Below, one piece after another: positions 1 to 12,295 of a stretch of 39,208 bases of DNA (position 1 is the stretch's first letter; each line of letters opens with the position of its first letter). The stretch is from Smittium mucronatum (lineage: Eukaryota > Kickxellomycota > Harpellomycetes > Harpellales > Legeriomycetaceae). A model generated the notes under the pieces. That model made no database searches and was not told the DNA's origin. It saw nothing but the letters and a program-made list of their open reading frames with translations. The stretch is taken from positions 1-39,208 of the forward strand of contig LSSL01001264.1 of NCBI GenBank assembly GCA_001953115.1, read 5' to 3'. Made by a program: the position numbers and the translations under genes.

Positions 1-1235
1 AAATAAAAAGAATTTCTCTCTATTATAGAACCATGCGATTTTTTCATCTACTTATCCTTATCCCAATGAAAAAATATGATTAATTATTAAAACCGTCATT
101 AGTTTTCTAAATAAATGTGCTTTTAATATTTTTCTATTCAGAAAATGAGTTCATTGAATTTAGAAAAAAATTTCGTAGATGAATAATTATTAGCAATTTT
201 ATCCGAAATTTTCATAAATAGGCGATTTATTTATATTGGTATATATATTAATTCAAGATATATGTGTACATGTAAATTTATTTTTAAACTATACAATAAG
301 TTAAAATAAAGAAACACCCTAAATATTTTTTCTTAAAGTGATCTTTTTTTTTTCTACCTCGAGTCAAAAGGAAAAAAAATGTAACGATTTAGACGCCAGT
401 TTTATTTTTGGCAAAAACATTTCAGTTTTTATTGATTTAAAGTTATCTTTATTGTAGCTTTTTAAAAAAATAATTTGTAATTACTCGTCGTTTTTAATTG
501 TATTTTCCAAAAATAAATAGAAATAAAGTTTCCTCTCGACCTTTCCCATTTATTTTGGAACCAAATTAAATTAATTTAAATATTTTTTACAAACTTTCTA
601 ATTAGAAAATTTCTTTTTTCGGTTTGATTAAAACTTTTACAAATTTTAATTTAAAAAATTAATTTTACTATATTTAAATTAATTTAATAAATTTGGAACA
701 AAAAAATTTCATTATAATTCCGTAAAAATTTTTATAAAAACCATTATTATTTTTATGTCTACAGGGGGTATCAATTTTTTTTTATTATAAAATATTCTAT
801 ATTATTTTTTCAAGATAAAAATTTCAATAAAATTATTTTTTATAATATTAATTTATTTCTAGTTGTATTTTTTATATATTAATTATTATACTTTTTGTAA
901 TAAATGATACATTTACGCCAAATTTCATAAAGCGAGTATTTTTTATCATTTTAAAATCTAAAATAATTTATAATTTATGGGCCGATTAATTTAATTAAAA
1001 ATCAAACATATGACGAGACAAGTAAGAAAATAGCTGTAAATTTTGAAGCTTATTTCATTTTTTACATATTAATTCTTAAAATTCCAGTTATTAATTTTTT
1101 TTTTTATTTTAGCCTCTCGTGATATTATATTTTTTATCAATTTTAAAAAAAACAATTTTTTTTAAGCTGATTTTTTTCAGAGATTTTTTTTTATATTAAA
1201 CTCTATATATACTTACATATACCCCCACTCTTTCT

Positions 1236-1249
1236 TAACCGTACGGTTA
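1236..1249. repeat. 14-bp perfect palindrome
   Basis: TAACCGTACGGTTA is its own reverse complement. It stands out because it holds six G/C in a stretch that is nearly pure A/T. A partial TAACGG follows within about 10 bp. It could be a binding site for a dimeric protein, or chance. Confidence 0.6.
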
Positions 1250-4200
1250 TATATTAACGGTATATTAAATACTATTAATAATATATATGTGTATATATGA
1301 TAATAGTTATGATCTTCTGCAGGTTTATTAATTTCAATCATATCTTATTAATGAATTATAAAGATCGGTAAATGGTTTATTTTTAATAAATTACCAAGTA
1401 TTATCTGCTTTATATCATAATAACACTTAAAAATTCAAAATTCAAATATTATTATAATAAATGTCGTGATCATTTCTGTTTAAATTTTTATATAAGAGCT
1501 AATCTTCACAAAATTTATTATTTGAAAAATTCTTTGTCAATAAATTGGATATATATGCTATAAATTTTCTTTAATTTTTATTTTCTATTTATCAATAATT
1601 ATTAAATATTATTTTGAAATCAATTTATTCGTTACTTTTTTTTTGTTTTTTAATTGATTTTTGAGTAAAAAATAATATTTTAGCTTTTGAAATTTTATAT
1701 ACTTTAAAAATAGTTGCTTAAAAAATACTTTACATAAATCTTATAGCCATAAGAGGGAAATTTTATATTTTCTAGTATAAATATAATATTTTTTTAGATA
1801 TTTTTTAATCGTATATCATTATAGTTATATAAAAATTGCAAAAAAAGAAGAAAAATAATATGTATTAAAGGAGTTTAAATAAACTAACGGGTGTATATTT
1901 AATTATAACACGACTTCTATCGAATATTATAATTAACTTCAAATAAGAGAAACCATTTATTTTTTTAAAAAAAAATTGTTTCCATAGTGCTAGCTAATAA
2001 TATTAACAAAAAATTTATCATTAAAAATCTCATTTTGATTAGTATCTTTCGAATATACAAAAATAATCCAAAAAAAAAGGTAAATTAGGGTAAAAAAACT
2101 ATCTAAAAACAGATAAAAATAATTATTAACAGGATTTATTTAATTTAAACTTAAAATTTATTTAAAATAAATTTTCAATAACTATTTGAACTTTAAATAT
2201 CCCAAAAAAATGTATTTCTATATAAATTATTTAAGGAGGATTTCGAATTTAAATTGATTTTAAATTATTTAAATGATATAAAAACTATCATAATGGAAAA
2301 TAAAGAAAATAAGTGTATTTTCCCAAATAAAAAAAAATCATAATTAAAAGTGGAAAAATCTGAGATTTTTTTTATTCTAAAAAGCTTTTTATATTTGATT
2401 TTGTTGGATAAAAAAAAAATCTTACTATTAGTTACAAATTTAATCTAAATATTTATTATGTTTTATGTTTAAAAATGAGTTGATAAACAAACAAAATCAC
2501 CTTTTCGATCTGTTTTTCATTTTTTTTATAGCTTATTTTATCTAAAATTTATTATCTGCTCATTAAGCACACAAAAAAGATGTTTTTTTGCAGTTTTTAA
2601 GGTAAAAAAAATCAAATCCACGATTTTTTTTCTTTTTTTTTTTTAATCATCTCAAGGAAAATTATTTTTCATTCGATTTTGTATTAATTTTAAAGATAAA
2701 AACTTTACAAGTTGTACATTCTTAATCCACAGTACTAAAAAGCTCAAATCGGTAAGTATTAAATGTAATTTAATTAAGAGACTCTAAAAATCATTTTATA
2801 TTGTTATTAAATTCGTTTTCACACATAGAGAAAAATCATTTCCAGGATTATACTAAAATTATTTAAACCCGCTAAACAATAAATAAATATATGTCTAAGA
2901 TTTGATATTTTCAATAAATAAAATAGCCCAATCTATAAAAAAGTAGAAATAAATCCCATTTTGAGGTTTTAATCCTTTTTTGTATTTTAACTCTTTTACA
3001 GATTCTTAGATATATTTATGATCTAAAAACTAAGAATAATATTTCTCTTTTCTTGAAATTTTATAAAGAAATGTTTGATTTTATATAATTCCGTTTAGTT
3101 ACAGGGTAGTAATGATAATTTTTTTGAGACATTTTTCTCTATGATTTTTGGTCCTCTCATTTCTATATATTTTGACAAAAATTCAAAATATGTATCATTT
3201 GACCTTTATTTATTCCCAAAAAATATTAAACATGATTAAATATCATGTTTTTTTTTCTCGGAGTGTTTATTTAAACTTAAACTTCATGTTTATAACAAAT
3301 TAGGAATAAATTTTGAAAAATACTACCCTTTTCTTGAGCTTAATCGTACATTTTACTTAGAAAAATCCTTTCGAATTTCAACATATCCTAAAAAATAAAG
3401 AATTATATTTAAATATATTTTATTTTTCATAAATTTAATCGTATAATACAGTTATGAATAAACTGAAGTTACGTTTTCTGATTTATTTTAATCGAATTAA
3501 ATATTATTAAATAAAAATATCACTTATCCCTTGGTAAAATCAGAGCTATAATGATTTGATATACCAAACTATTATTCCTTTAATTGAATATACATAATAT
3601 ATTAAAAAAATTCATATCCACAAAAAATTTTGAAGCTTTTCTTTATAATTTTATTATAATTGTTTTAATTCTAGATCTAATATATTAATACACGTGTTGT
3701 TAACCCGTTCAAATAATTCACATAACTAGAACCAATAATAGATATTTTTGCGCAATTTTCGTTAAATTACTCAGAAAATAAATCTGAATTATATATATTT
3801 GATCTTTAAACTTTTAAAAAAAAAAGTTATTTAACATTTTTTGAAATTAATCTAATCAGTTATTAAATTGTAAAAAAATTATGCTGAAATATTCTTTTTA
3901 AATTAAGAATTAAGTAGTTTAGTTATTTCTATAAATTTCTTAAAAATGAGTCTGAAATTCTTTTTAGTGTGAAATTATATAAGAATTTCCAAACCACTAT
4001 TAAATAATAAGTATTAAAAATTAATCAGTAGGGATGCATTTTATCATTTTTCTACAAGATTTATTTATTTACTGCAGTCCATCTGAAACCTAAAATTATG
4101 GATTTTATGGATCATTTGATACGAAATAAACTAAGATTCGAAAAAAGACACCGCTATAGCTTCTTAATAATAAAAAGAAAATAGACATATATTAAGCATT

Positions 4201-6528
4201 TATTCAAATAATTTTACAAAATCTTGCTATATGCTTATTCCAACTAAAATTTATCAAAAAAAATAATATGAAAAATATAGATATAATCTATCTATATCAA
4301 CGGTGTATTTTACAAATATTTAAACTTGTAAAATATTTTTTTATATCCATAAATCCCGATAAAGATAATATTTTATCCATTTTATTGGAATTTTTAATAG
4401 CTTCACTAATGTTAAAATAAATTTTATACATTTTTAACAGGGATTAGTACATACTTTGAAATCTTCATTTTTAATACTCTAGGGAATGCGAATTAATCCA
4501 ATATTTAATTTAATGTTCGAAAATCTAAGATTCGACTTTATTGGAATTAAATTGCATCACTTTTTTTGAATTAAAATATGAAATCATTTAATTGAAAAAT
4601 AAATCTACGGATATAGTTTTGAAAGAGCAGTTCATAGTATAGATTTTTTTTTATTGGAATTGAAAATATTTTCAAAATAAAAAAATTATATATATTATAA
4701 ATACTGCCATATTCAAATAAAACTGTTCTTTTTTCATGCGCCAAAGATACTTAGGCGACTTTCCTGTTTATAACTATCTTTGTTTTAAATAAAAATAAAC
4801 TTTAGGTTTAGTTCCCTAAAGAAAAAGAAATTTGGAAATTCTCAAACTAAATGGGATACTAATTGGATATTCTATATAAAATTAACAAATTTTAATAAAC
4901 CGTTAAATTAAATAAATATGTATATAATATATTTAAAAGTACAAAATTCAGTAATATACGAACAATTAAAACCCCTTATATTTTTTTTTGAAGCATAGTA
5001 TTTTTTCTGAAAAGATTTCTTTATTTTCCTAGTATTATATCTAATGAAATAATCAATAAATTTTTATTGATGATAAATGTGTTTTCATAATTTTATATAG
5101 CCTTATTTATTATAATTTTACAATAAAATATACTTTTTAACATATTTATGTATTTATCGGTGATTTTAATCATTTGTAAAAATGGTGTTAATCTAATCGA
5201 TCTTATTTTGTTTTCTGGATCATATTGAATGTTCAATATTCAATTTTACTCGTTATATTTTTTTTCGATAAAAACAAATTATTTTTTAAAAAATAGAATA
5301 TTTTATTAAAAATATTCACATTAAACCCCTCCCACCTCAACTTTTTTCGAAAACTTGATGGCCTAGTTACTAAGATACCTTATTATTAATATTAATATTA
5401 TTATGACCAATTTAATCAAATAAAAAAAAATTCAATTACCACAATTTCTTTTTTAATCAATATCAATAAAAAATAAACATAGAAAAAAATATAAAGCGAG
5501 TTTTTTATCTCTAATAAAATTATTATTTTTAGAATGAATTTAATTGTACAAAAAGTAATTATAAAAGTCTTTCGGTCAATTTCAAGCTGATTTTATATTA
5601 ATATACACAGTTATTCCTTTAGAATTTTCTCTTTACAGACAGTATTTAAAAATCATTTTTAAAAAAATTACAAATATAATATCAAAATAAATAATTTATA
5701 ATTAAATATATATAATTTATATGAATTTGAGAATTTGAGAATTTTTTTTTGAAAAGATCTCCTGTTGAAATGGTTTACTGTTATATAAATTAATATGGAT
5801 TTTGGGTATATTAAGAGTGTGTATATCCCAAAATAACTACTAATTTGATGAGATAATATAAAATTTTAAATTTTATGAGATTAGGGTTTTTATTTTAAAA
5901 TCAGTGATGGTTTAAGGAAAAATATCAACATATTTACAGCATTTAATTTTGTTCTATAAATATTTTTTTTTATATTAAAATATATATTAATCCGATTGGA
6001 GAAAAAAAACCTGATTAAAATTTAATTATAAAACGATTTACTTTGTTATTACTTTCAAAATGAAATAAAATCATTTTTGCTGAAAATCTATTGTATTTAT
6101 CGAAATTATTCATTGGTTACAAAGTATAATAAATTTACAGGAGAATTTAAACCAAATAGTAATGAATGATTCATATTATTATTAAATTTCTATCAAATGT
6201 CATCAGATATCACTATTTTGATTTTTAGCAAAAAAAATTTATGAAGTATTGATGGTGAAAAATTGCCAGTATTTTTTTCTTTTATATAAAACATAACTAT
6301 TAATTTAAAATTTAATTTAATTAGTGACTAAAGTTTTTTATCGGTTTATCAATACAAAACATAATATAAATAAGTAAAAAATTAACATTAGTGTCCTAAA
6401 TGATAAGATGAAAATATGCGACACCGATTTAAAAAGTTAAAGAAATTTTAGTAAATTTAATTAAAGTCAAATATTATTATATCAAGTCAGTTTAAAGTAA
6501 AATTAAATAAGTTTTTTTAATACTTTTT

Positions 6529-6531
<3 letters not shown>

Positions 6532-6561
<30 letters not shown>
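6532..6561. repeat. TA dinucleotide microsatellite
   Basis: About 15 uninterrupted TA units lie in the left AT desert. This is a simple repeat with no associated gene. Confidence 0.9.
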
Positions 6562-6566
<5 letters not shown>

Positions 6567-7034
6567 AAACCCGTATTTTCACACTATAAAAATTAAAAAA
6601 ATTACTTTTGGTCAGTAGAATAGGCTAAAATAAGTTTGATAAATTTTTTATACCTAATTTTCTGATTAAAAATTTAATTAATTTGAAATAAAATAAAACT
6701 GGAGTTTAATTTTTACAAAATCAGTAAAAATTTTTAAATAATAGATACATTGCTATTAACATATATATATAAAGCTAAAAATTATTAATTGGAACTGAGT
6801 GTTTGAGCAATGGTAACTAAAATTTATAAGAGATACTTCAAAATTATTCCAATCAACACATTTTTTAGCTAGTATTCGTGCATAATAAATAAATAATAAT
6901 AAATTGTTTTTATTTTTATTTTTATTTATATTTATAATTTAAAAAAAAAATATTATATATTATTTAAGTATTGATTTTTTTTCCGCTTAATTTAGGGACT
7001 GTTTCTCTACTCTGGATTAACAGAAATTAAAATG

Positions 7035-7068
7035 GAAACGGAAACAGAAACAGAAACAGAAACAGAAA
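7035..7068. repeat. GAAACA hexanucleotide microsatellite
   Basis: One GAAACG unit, four GAAACA units and a partial GAAA follow head to tail. It is purine-rich on the + strand. The nearest gene is about 4 kb away. Confidence 0.9.
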
Positions 7069-7086
7069 TGATTTATAATTTAATCC

Positions 7087-7110
7087 ATATATATATATAT
7101 ATATATATAT
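7087..7110. repeat. AT dinucleotide microsatellite
   Basis: About 12 uninterrupted AT units lie just downstream of the GAAACA hexanucleotide repeat. Confidence 0.9.
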
Positions 7111-10100
7111 TACTCAAAGATTGATGCAAAATAAATCATTAGAAGGTATAAAAATCTTGATCTATAAAAAATTAGTTTTTAATTTCAGTTATTCCTGAAT
7201 GGTCTAGTTCAAAGATGTTATATATATGAGATTATTTTTGAGTGCGGACGCTTTCCTACTAATTTTTTACTACTTTTCTAATTTGGAAATATGTGCTAAG
7301 ATAAAAAATTGATTCATTGGATGAATCAATATGAATTTTAGTAGCTAGATTTCTACTATTAAAATTTTGGAAATTTATTAGATCAGTATTTTTGTCTATT
7401 TTTATTGGTCTGTTTTTAATAAACCCAAGAGTAGCCAATGGTTTAAACGGTAAAAAAAAGATTGGTCTTGAAAATAATCTCCCATATGGAATATTTAAAC
7501 AAAATTTATAATAAAATAAAATACAATATTATACAGATTAAACCCAAAAGGTTATTATAAGCATAGAGATAAAATATAGTATAAACCGTTATTTTAATCG
7601 ATTAATCCGTGATAAGAAAAAAAAACCTTCATTTTTCTAAAATTTTTATTTGAAAATGATCATTTAAGTTATTATTACCATAATACTAAATGTATCCTAC
7701 CCAATACAATATTATCTAACATACAGAGGAATTAAAATTATTTAAAAAATATGTGTATTTGAGAAATACGAATTTATAATAATTCTTCCATTAGAAAAAC
7801 TCTTAATGTATATATATTTTTGAATTTTTAAAGAGGTAAACAATGTGATATATTTTAGATTAGTTTATGAAAAATAATATTTAACTTTGAATTTATTCAA
7901 TGTTAAATATTTTTTAATTATTAAAAAAATATAAGTGGATAATATTTTCTAATTTTAAATGGACTAATTTTTTTATATAACGAAAAAAATCGAATAATTA
8001 TTAATTGAATATAAATTAGGCCGGTGTTTAATAAATATAAAATCTGAATGACTTTTTTTTAACAAAATTCGAGAAGAGCCTAGCAAGGTATAATGGTAGT
8101 AAAAAATTTCTGCACAATTTTTTTTTTTTGGAAATTTTGTGCTAAAATTCTTCTAAACATTGTTTTGTTTTATGAAGAAATGTAATAATGATATATGAGC
8201 ATAGCGGGAATGAGAAAATGTGACTCTATTAGCTTTTTTATTTATATAGCAAGAAAAAAACAAAAATATCTTAACTTTTACCATCTTTAAACGTGAAGTT
8301 TTATTTGAAAATAAACTTATAATAATAATTTTTTATAAAAAAACATATTTTAAAAGAATATTCATGTAAAATTTTAGAATAAAAAATGATTATTAGATCA
8401 ATAAATTCCAAAGTGGTTCCTTAACATTCTATTTTAGCTCAATATCTTTCTTGATATTAAAAAAAAACTTTTTTTTTATTAATTTAGGGGATTTTAAAGA
8501 AAAATAAAATCTATTTATTAGTTGGACTATGCAAACACTGATTACAATTTAAAATTATATTTTGTTAAAATTATATATACTATTATAAACAGCAGAGATA
8601 TGGATATATTATTTTCCAAATAGAATTTGATCATAGTAAATTAAAATAGAATTTTAATATGTAATTTAAATGAAGATTTTTTAAACTTTGCCAAAACATA
8701 ATTTGATAGGGCATTCGAGTTAGGATAAAATCAATGTATTTATAATACAAAATTTCGAGAAATTTAACAGACGGTTTATAGAGGCTAATATTTTTGGATT
8801 TATTATTATTATTGATGGCGTAAAGGCCCACATTTTTAGTATAATTATTACCCACCAGATAAAAAAATTGAAAAAAAAGCATAGATGAAATGGTATTTTT
8901 TTAAAACAAAAGTAAATCCGCAAGCGATTTAAATGGTGTTAAATGATTCCATTAATTTTTATTTTTGTAAATAACGGATGTTACTCATAAAAAATTTATG
9001 TATTCAATAAAAGTTGAATTGGAATGTGATTTTAAATTTAATTATTGGGAGGATAAAGATCTTATAAAAGATTTTGATGAAAATTTAGAAAACATAACAT
9101 TTAAGGAAAGATATAGCGGCGTATAGTAATTTATAAAAGAAGATGTTTTTTTATATTTATATCTTATACTTGGTTTCAGGATAGCTATGCCTTTTAAGTT
9201 AAGATGAAATATCCATTGAATAAATACATATGTTTAACATTCTAACCGATGGGGTTGTTTTTCAGAAAATTTCACAAATTTGGGTGAATGAAATAATTTT
9301 TAAAAAATTGAATAGAGCAATGATTTTTTTATTTCTCTTATAAAATCTAGTCCCTTGATTTCTTGACTATAACTTCTAATCTTTTAAAAGATGTAAAAGA
9401 TATGATGAAGGAAAATGGCAAAGTTTTGTCTAGTGATTACCTTAATCAATATATTTAGATTGAATGCAATTTAATTATCATGAACTTTTATGATTGAAAA
9501 AATAGTAAACGATTTACATAATTTTGAATTTTAATAAAAACATTCAAATATGAAAAGATACTAAATTTTAACATTATATGCATAAATAAGAGGGTTGGTA
9601 GTGTCAATTTGCAATTGAAGTCAGATCGTAGTAATAGAAATAGGAATATTTACATAAAATAAAAGGATTAACGTAAAAATAACCATTAATGTTTATGGAT
9701 AATAGATCAGAGATACATATGTGTACCTGAAATTAATTTGGTAAATATAGTAAATATTGAATATCTACTCGAATGATGTCTGTTTTATTCACTATGAATG
9801 TTGATCTATTGGAGACATCAACCAGACAGTAGTTACCGTCATAAAATGGATTGTAATATGATCAATTTTAGAAATTTCCAGTATTAATTATTCACATATT
9901 TGTTACAAGTATTGTTTATAAAGACTTGAAATAACCAATATGATAATATTGCCAGCGAATGAAGGCGTTTATTGGATATGGTTGAAGATAGGGAAAATTG
10001 ATTGATAGAAAGAGGAAATAATAATATGGGGAAGTGGTAAAAATCAATAAATGAATAAATAAAAGGAGGATAATTGAAGCTGATCTGCTAATAATCTGAG

Positions 10101-10393
10101 TATTAGACAATAGAGGGACAATAGAAAAACCTGAAGATTGCTGTTGCATATTCGGGGGCCAATAGTGTTGAAAGAATGAAAAAGATGGAGAATGAGAGAA
10201 ATCCAGAAGATTAATGATTGTAGAAAGAAGTATTTTTAGCAAAGCCAAATAATGAATGACGGCAGCAATTGGGACACACAATGGAGGCAAACAACTACCA
10301 AAACAAGAATGCGGCTCACTCAGGCAGAATAATGGTTGCTGTTCTAATTCAAGGGTCCAAATCCCACCATTGTTTTTGTCCTCTTAGTATCGC

Positions 10394-10423
10394 CCAATAG
10401 AACTATAGTTTCCGGCTCTATTG
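10394..10423. promoter_or_regulatory. CCAAT box inside nested inverted repeat
   Basis: CCAAT occurs at 10,394-10,398. It overlaps the arm CAATAGA (10,395-10,401), which pairs with TCTATTG (10,417-10,423). The loop contains the 10-bp palindrome AACTATAGTT. CCAAT is the site of the Hap/NF-Y complex in fungi. The site is about 650 bp upstream of the septin start, so a role there is inference. Confidence 0.35.
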
Positions 10424-10770
10424 TGCGATTGCAACGAATAATAACCTGGTTTTTATTTACTTGTGCAAACTAGCAAATGCAAATTTGTGCTCAGTAAAGT
10501 GCTAAATAAACAGCGAGTAGGAGCAAAGTAGAGTTTGAGCCTGCAAATAAAAATCGATTGATTGATTCTGGACAACAAGCATACAGCAAGTATCAATAAT
10601 CAGGGCCGATCATTGGATGTCACAAAAAAGGAACATAATAGAAAATAAACGGACATTTTATATCAAGATGAAGAGCAGCCAGTAGGAACGGCAATCTGGG
10701 CGGGAGTGCAGCTGATTGATAGTTCAGTGAACAGAGAATGAGAATTTTATGAGAGGATGAATCGACCAGT

Positions 10771-10814
10771 GATTGTATTGGAAGAATTGAATCAGCAGCC
10801 GATTGTATTGGAAG
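10771..10814. repeat. Direct repeat, 30-bp period
   Basis: GATTGTATTGGAAG occurs at 10,771-10,784 and again at 10,801-10,814, exactly 30 bp apart, so the repeat keeps reading frame. On the + strand the copies would encode related 10-residue units (VIVLEELNQ and PIVLEAQIQ), but the frame is only 66 codons and ends before the septin gene. I do not call a gene. Confidence 0.6.
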
Positions 10815-10918
10815 CGCAGATTCAGTACAAGGTTTTGGCAGAGGCAGCTTTACATATATACCACAACAAAATTCGCTCTTCTTTTCCACTGTCCGTTCTT
10901 CGTTTTATTAATCAGTTT

Positions 10919-10985
10919 TTCCACCTTCCTTTCCCCACTCTTCCTATCCTGCTTTAATTAATTCTATTTTGATCCTTCCCTTTAT
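10919..10985 (+). promoter_or_regulatory. CT-rich tract of the CDC10 promoter or leader
   Basis: The + strand here is mostly C and T. It starts about 130 bp before the septin ATG and ends about 60 bp before it. Pyrimidine-rich tracts of this kind commonly mark transcription start regions of well expressed fungal genes. The septin also has the most C-ending codons in the window, which fits. The transcription start itself cannot be read. Confidence 0.4.
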
Positions 10986-11048
10986 ATTTTGTGAAATATA
11001 TCTGCTGGTCTATACATATCATACCCATCTCAAGATAATATCAAAAAA

Positions 11049-12127
11049 ATGTCTAACCAACCTACTGTAAGATTTCCTGTTTTCTTTGGTACCCTTCCCC
11101 TTCCCCTTCACTTTCTACATTATTTTTTTTCTTATTTTTTTCGTAGGTTACAATCAACGATTATGTCGGTTTTGATACCGTCTCAAAACAAATGGAACGC
11201 AAGTTCTTGAAACGAGGATTGAACTTCAACATTGTTTTGGTTGGTGAATCCGGTATGGGTAAAACCACTCTAGTCAATACCATTTTTGCTGGTCACTTGG
11301 TCGATTCCCATGGTCGCAGATCTGCTCAAGAGCAGCTTAGAAAGACCACCGAAATCATCCCAACCACTCAAATAATCGAAGAAAACAACATTCGTCTTCG
11401 TCTCACCGTTGTTGACACTCCTGGGTTTGGTGATCAAACTAATAATGATGGTTGCTGGGTTCCTGTTATCAAATATATCAAGGACCAACACGCCGCTTAC
11501 CTCGAACGCGAACTCAAACCTCAACGTGACCGCAGTATCAATGATACCCGCGTCCATGCCTGCCTCTATTTTTTGAACCCCGGAACTAAAGGTTTGCGCC
11601 CAATCGATATTGAGGCTCTTAAAAGACTCACTGAGGTCGTCAATGTCATCCCCGTTCTCGCCAAATCTGATTCTTGCACTATCGAAGAACGTGCCATCAT
11701 CAAAAAACGTTTCAAGGACGAGCTCAACCAACATCGTATCATGGTCTATCCTTATGCCAGTGATGAAGATGACGAGGAAGACCTTGCTCTTAATCTCCGC
11801 ATCAAGGAGTTGATGCCTTTTGCTGTAGTAGGCTCTGAAGACGTCTACTCTGAAAACGGTGTTCCTTTCCGTGGTCGTCGCCATGCCTGGGGTGTTATTA
11901 ATGTCGACAATGAAGAACATTGCGATTTTATCCATCTTCGAAACTTTATGCTTAGAACCCATCTTTATGATCTCATTGAAATCACCGCCCAGCGTCACTA
12001 TGAATCTTTCAGAACTCAACAGCTCCGCCAAATCAAGGAATTGAGAGCCGCCCAAGCTCAGGCCCAGGGAATGAGCCAGCAACAAATTGCCCCAATGCAA
12101 AACATGATGCACAAACAGCAGGCATAA
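11049..12127 (+). CDS. CDC10: Septin, Cdc10 class (two exons)
   Basis: A GTP-binding septin that assembles into hetero-oligomeric filaments at the division site and cell cortex, as a scaffold for cytokinesis and polarity. Exon 1 is 11,049-11,066 (six codons). An 80-nt intron follows (GTAAGA to TAG, 11,067-11,146), then exon 2 at 11,147-12,127, giving 332 residues. Visible motifs are the family N-terminus YVGFDTVSKQ (12-21), the P-loop GESGMGKT (39-46), DTPGFG (96-101) and the G4 motif AKSD (178-181), followed by the septin unique element ending near HYESFR. The C-terminal tail is short, Gln/Met-rich and lacks a coiled coil, as in Cdc10/Spn2 septins and unlike Cdc3, Cdc11 or Cdc12. The ATG was chosen because it restores the YVGFDT segment, which a start at codon 22 would lose. 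It converges with MKT1. The class assignment is from memory of family sequences; another group is possible but less likely. Confidence 0.93.
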
Positions 12128-12295
12128 TTCCATTATCTTTTTTTTTTTATATAGCTAATATGGTCAATATATTTTATTCTAATCAAATCTTCTTAAAATC
12201 ATGCTTGTTTTCATTAACTATTTACTACTATTATTTCAATGTGGGAAAATTACTTTATTAGCATTTCAAAAAGAGTAATTATCAGTGCAAATAAG
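12128..12295. terminator. Shared convergent 3' region, CDC10 and MKT1
   Basis: Only 168 bp separate the septin stop (+) from the MKT1 stop (-). A T-rich tract directly follows the septin stop, and A/T-rich sequence suitable for cleavage and polyadenylation exists on both strands. The two 3' UTRs probably lie close together or overlap. No precise polyadenylation site can be assigned. Confidence 0.45.

Larger units (their letters stand above)
1..9600. other. AT-rich gene desert, left arm
   Basis: Almost every line is dominated by A/T, with long poly-A and poly-T runs and TA microsatellites. No open frame is long enough, or protein-like enough, to support a gene. The longest ATG-started frame (about 83 codons, minus strand, 8,631-8,882) is low-complexity Asn/Lys/Phe/Tyr-rich and resembles no family I know. 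No tRNA, rRNA or transposon protein was recognised. It could be an AT isochore, decayed transposon DNA or pericentromeric DNA; the sequence does not decide. The boundary near 9,600 is set by eye where GC rises. Confidence 0.75.
9601..11048 (+). promoter_or_regulatory. Intergenic and promoter region upstream of CDC10
   Basis: This gene-free stretch marks the change from AT desert to a GC-richer island. It holds a T-arm-like hairpin (10,331-10,371), a CCAAT box inside an inverted repeat (10,394-10,423), a 30-bp-period direct repeat (10,771-10,814) and a CT-rich tract just before the septin start. Short open frames on both strands, up to about 124 codons on the minus strand (9,916-10,290), are Leu/Pro/Ser/Ile-rich and match nothing I know. 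I treat the region as regulatory DNA, with exact elements unproven. Confidence 0.5.

Noticed and set aside
8631..8882. 83-codon ATG-started minus-strand frame in the left desert
   Set aside because: Low-complexity Asn/Lys/Phe/Tyr-rich composition typical of translated A/T DNA, with no motif and no supporting promoter or neighbour.
9916..10290. 124-codon minus-strand frame
   Set aside because: Low-complexity Leu/Ile/Ser/Pro/Phe-rich composition, no domain, and it lies in the presumed promoter zone of CDC10.
11270..12133. Long (287-codon) open frame antisense to the septin gene
   Set aside because: It is the mirror of the septin reading frame, a known effect of its C-ending codons. It lacks any family motif, while the + strand carries clear GTPase motifs.
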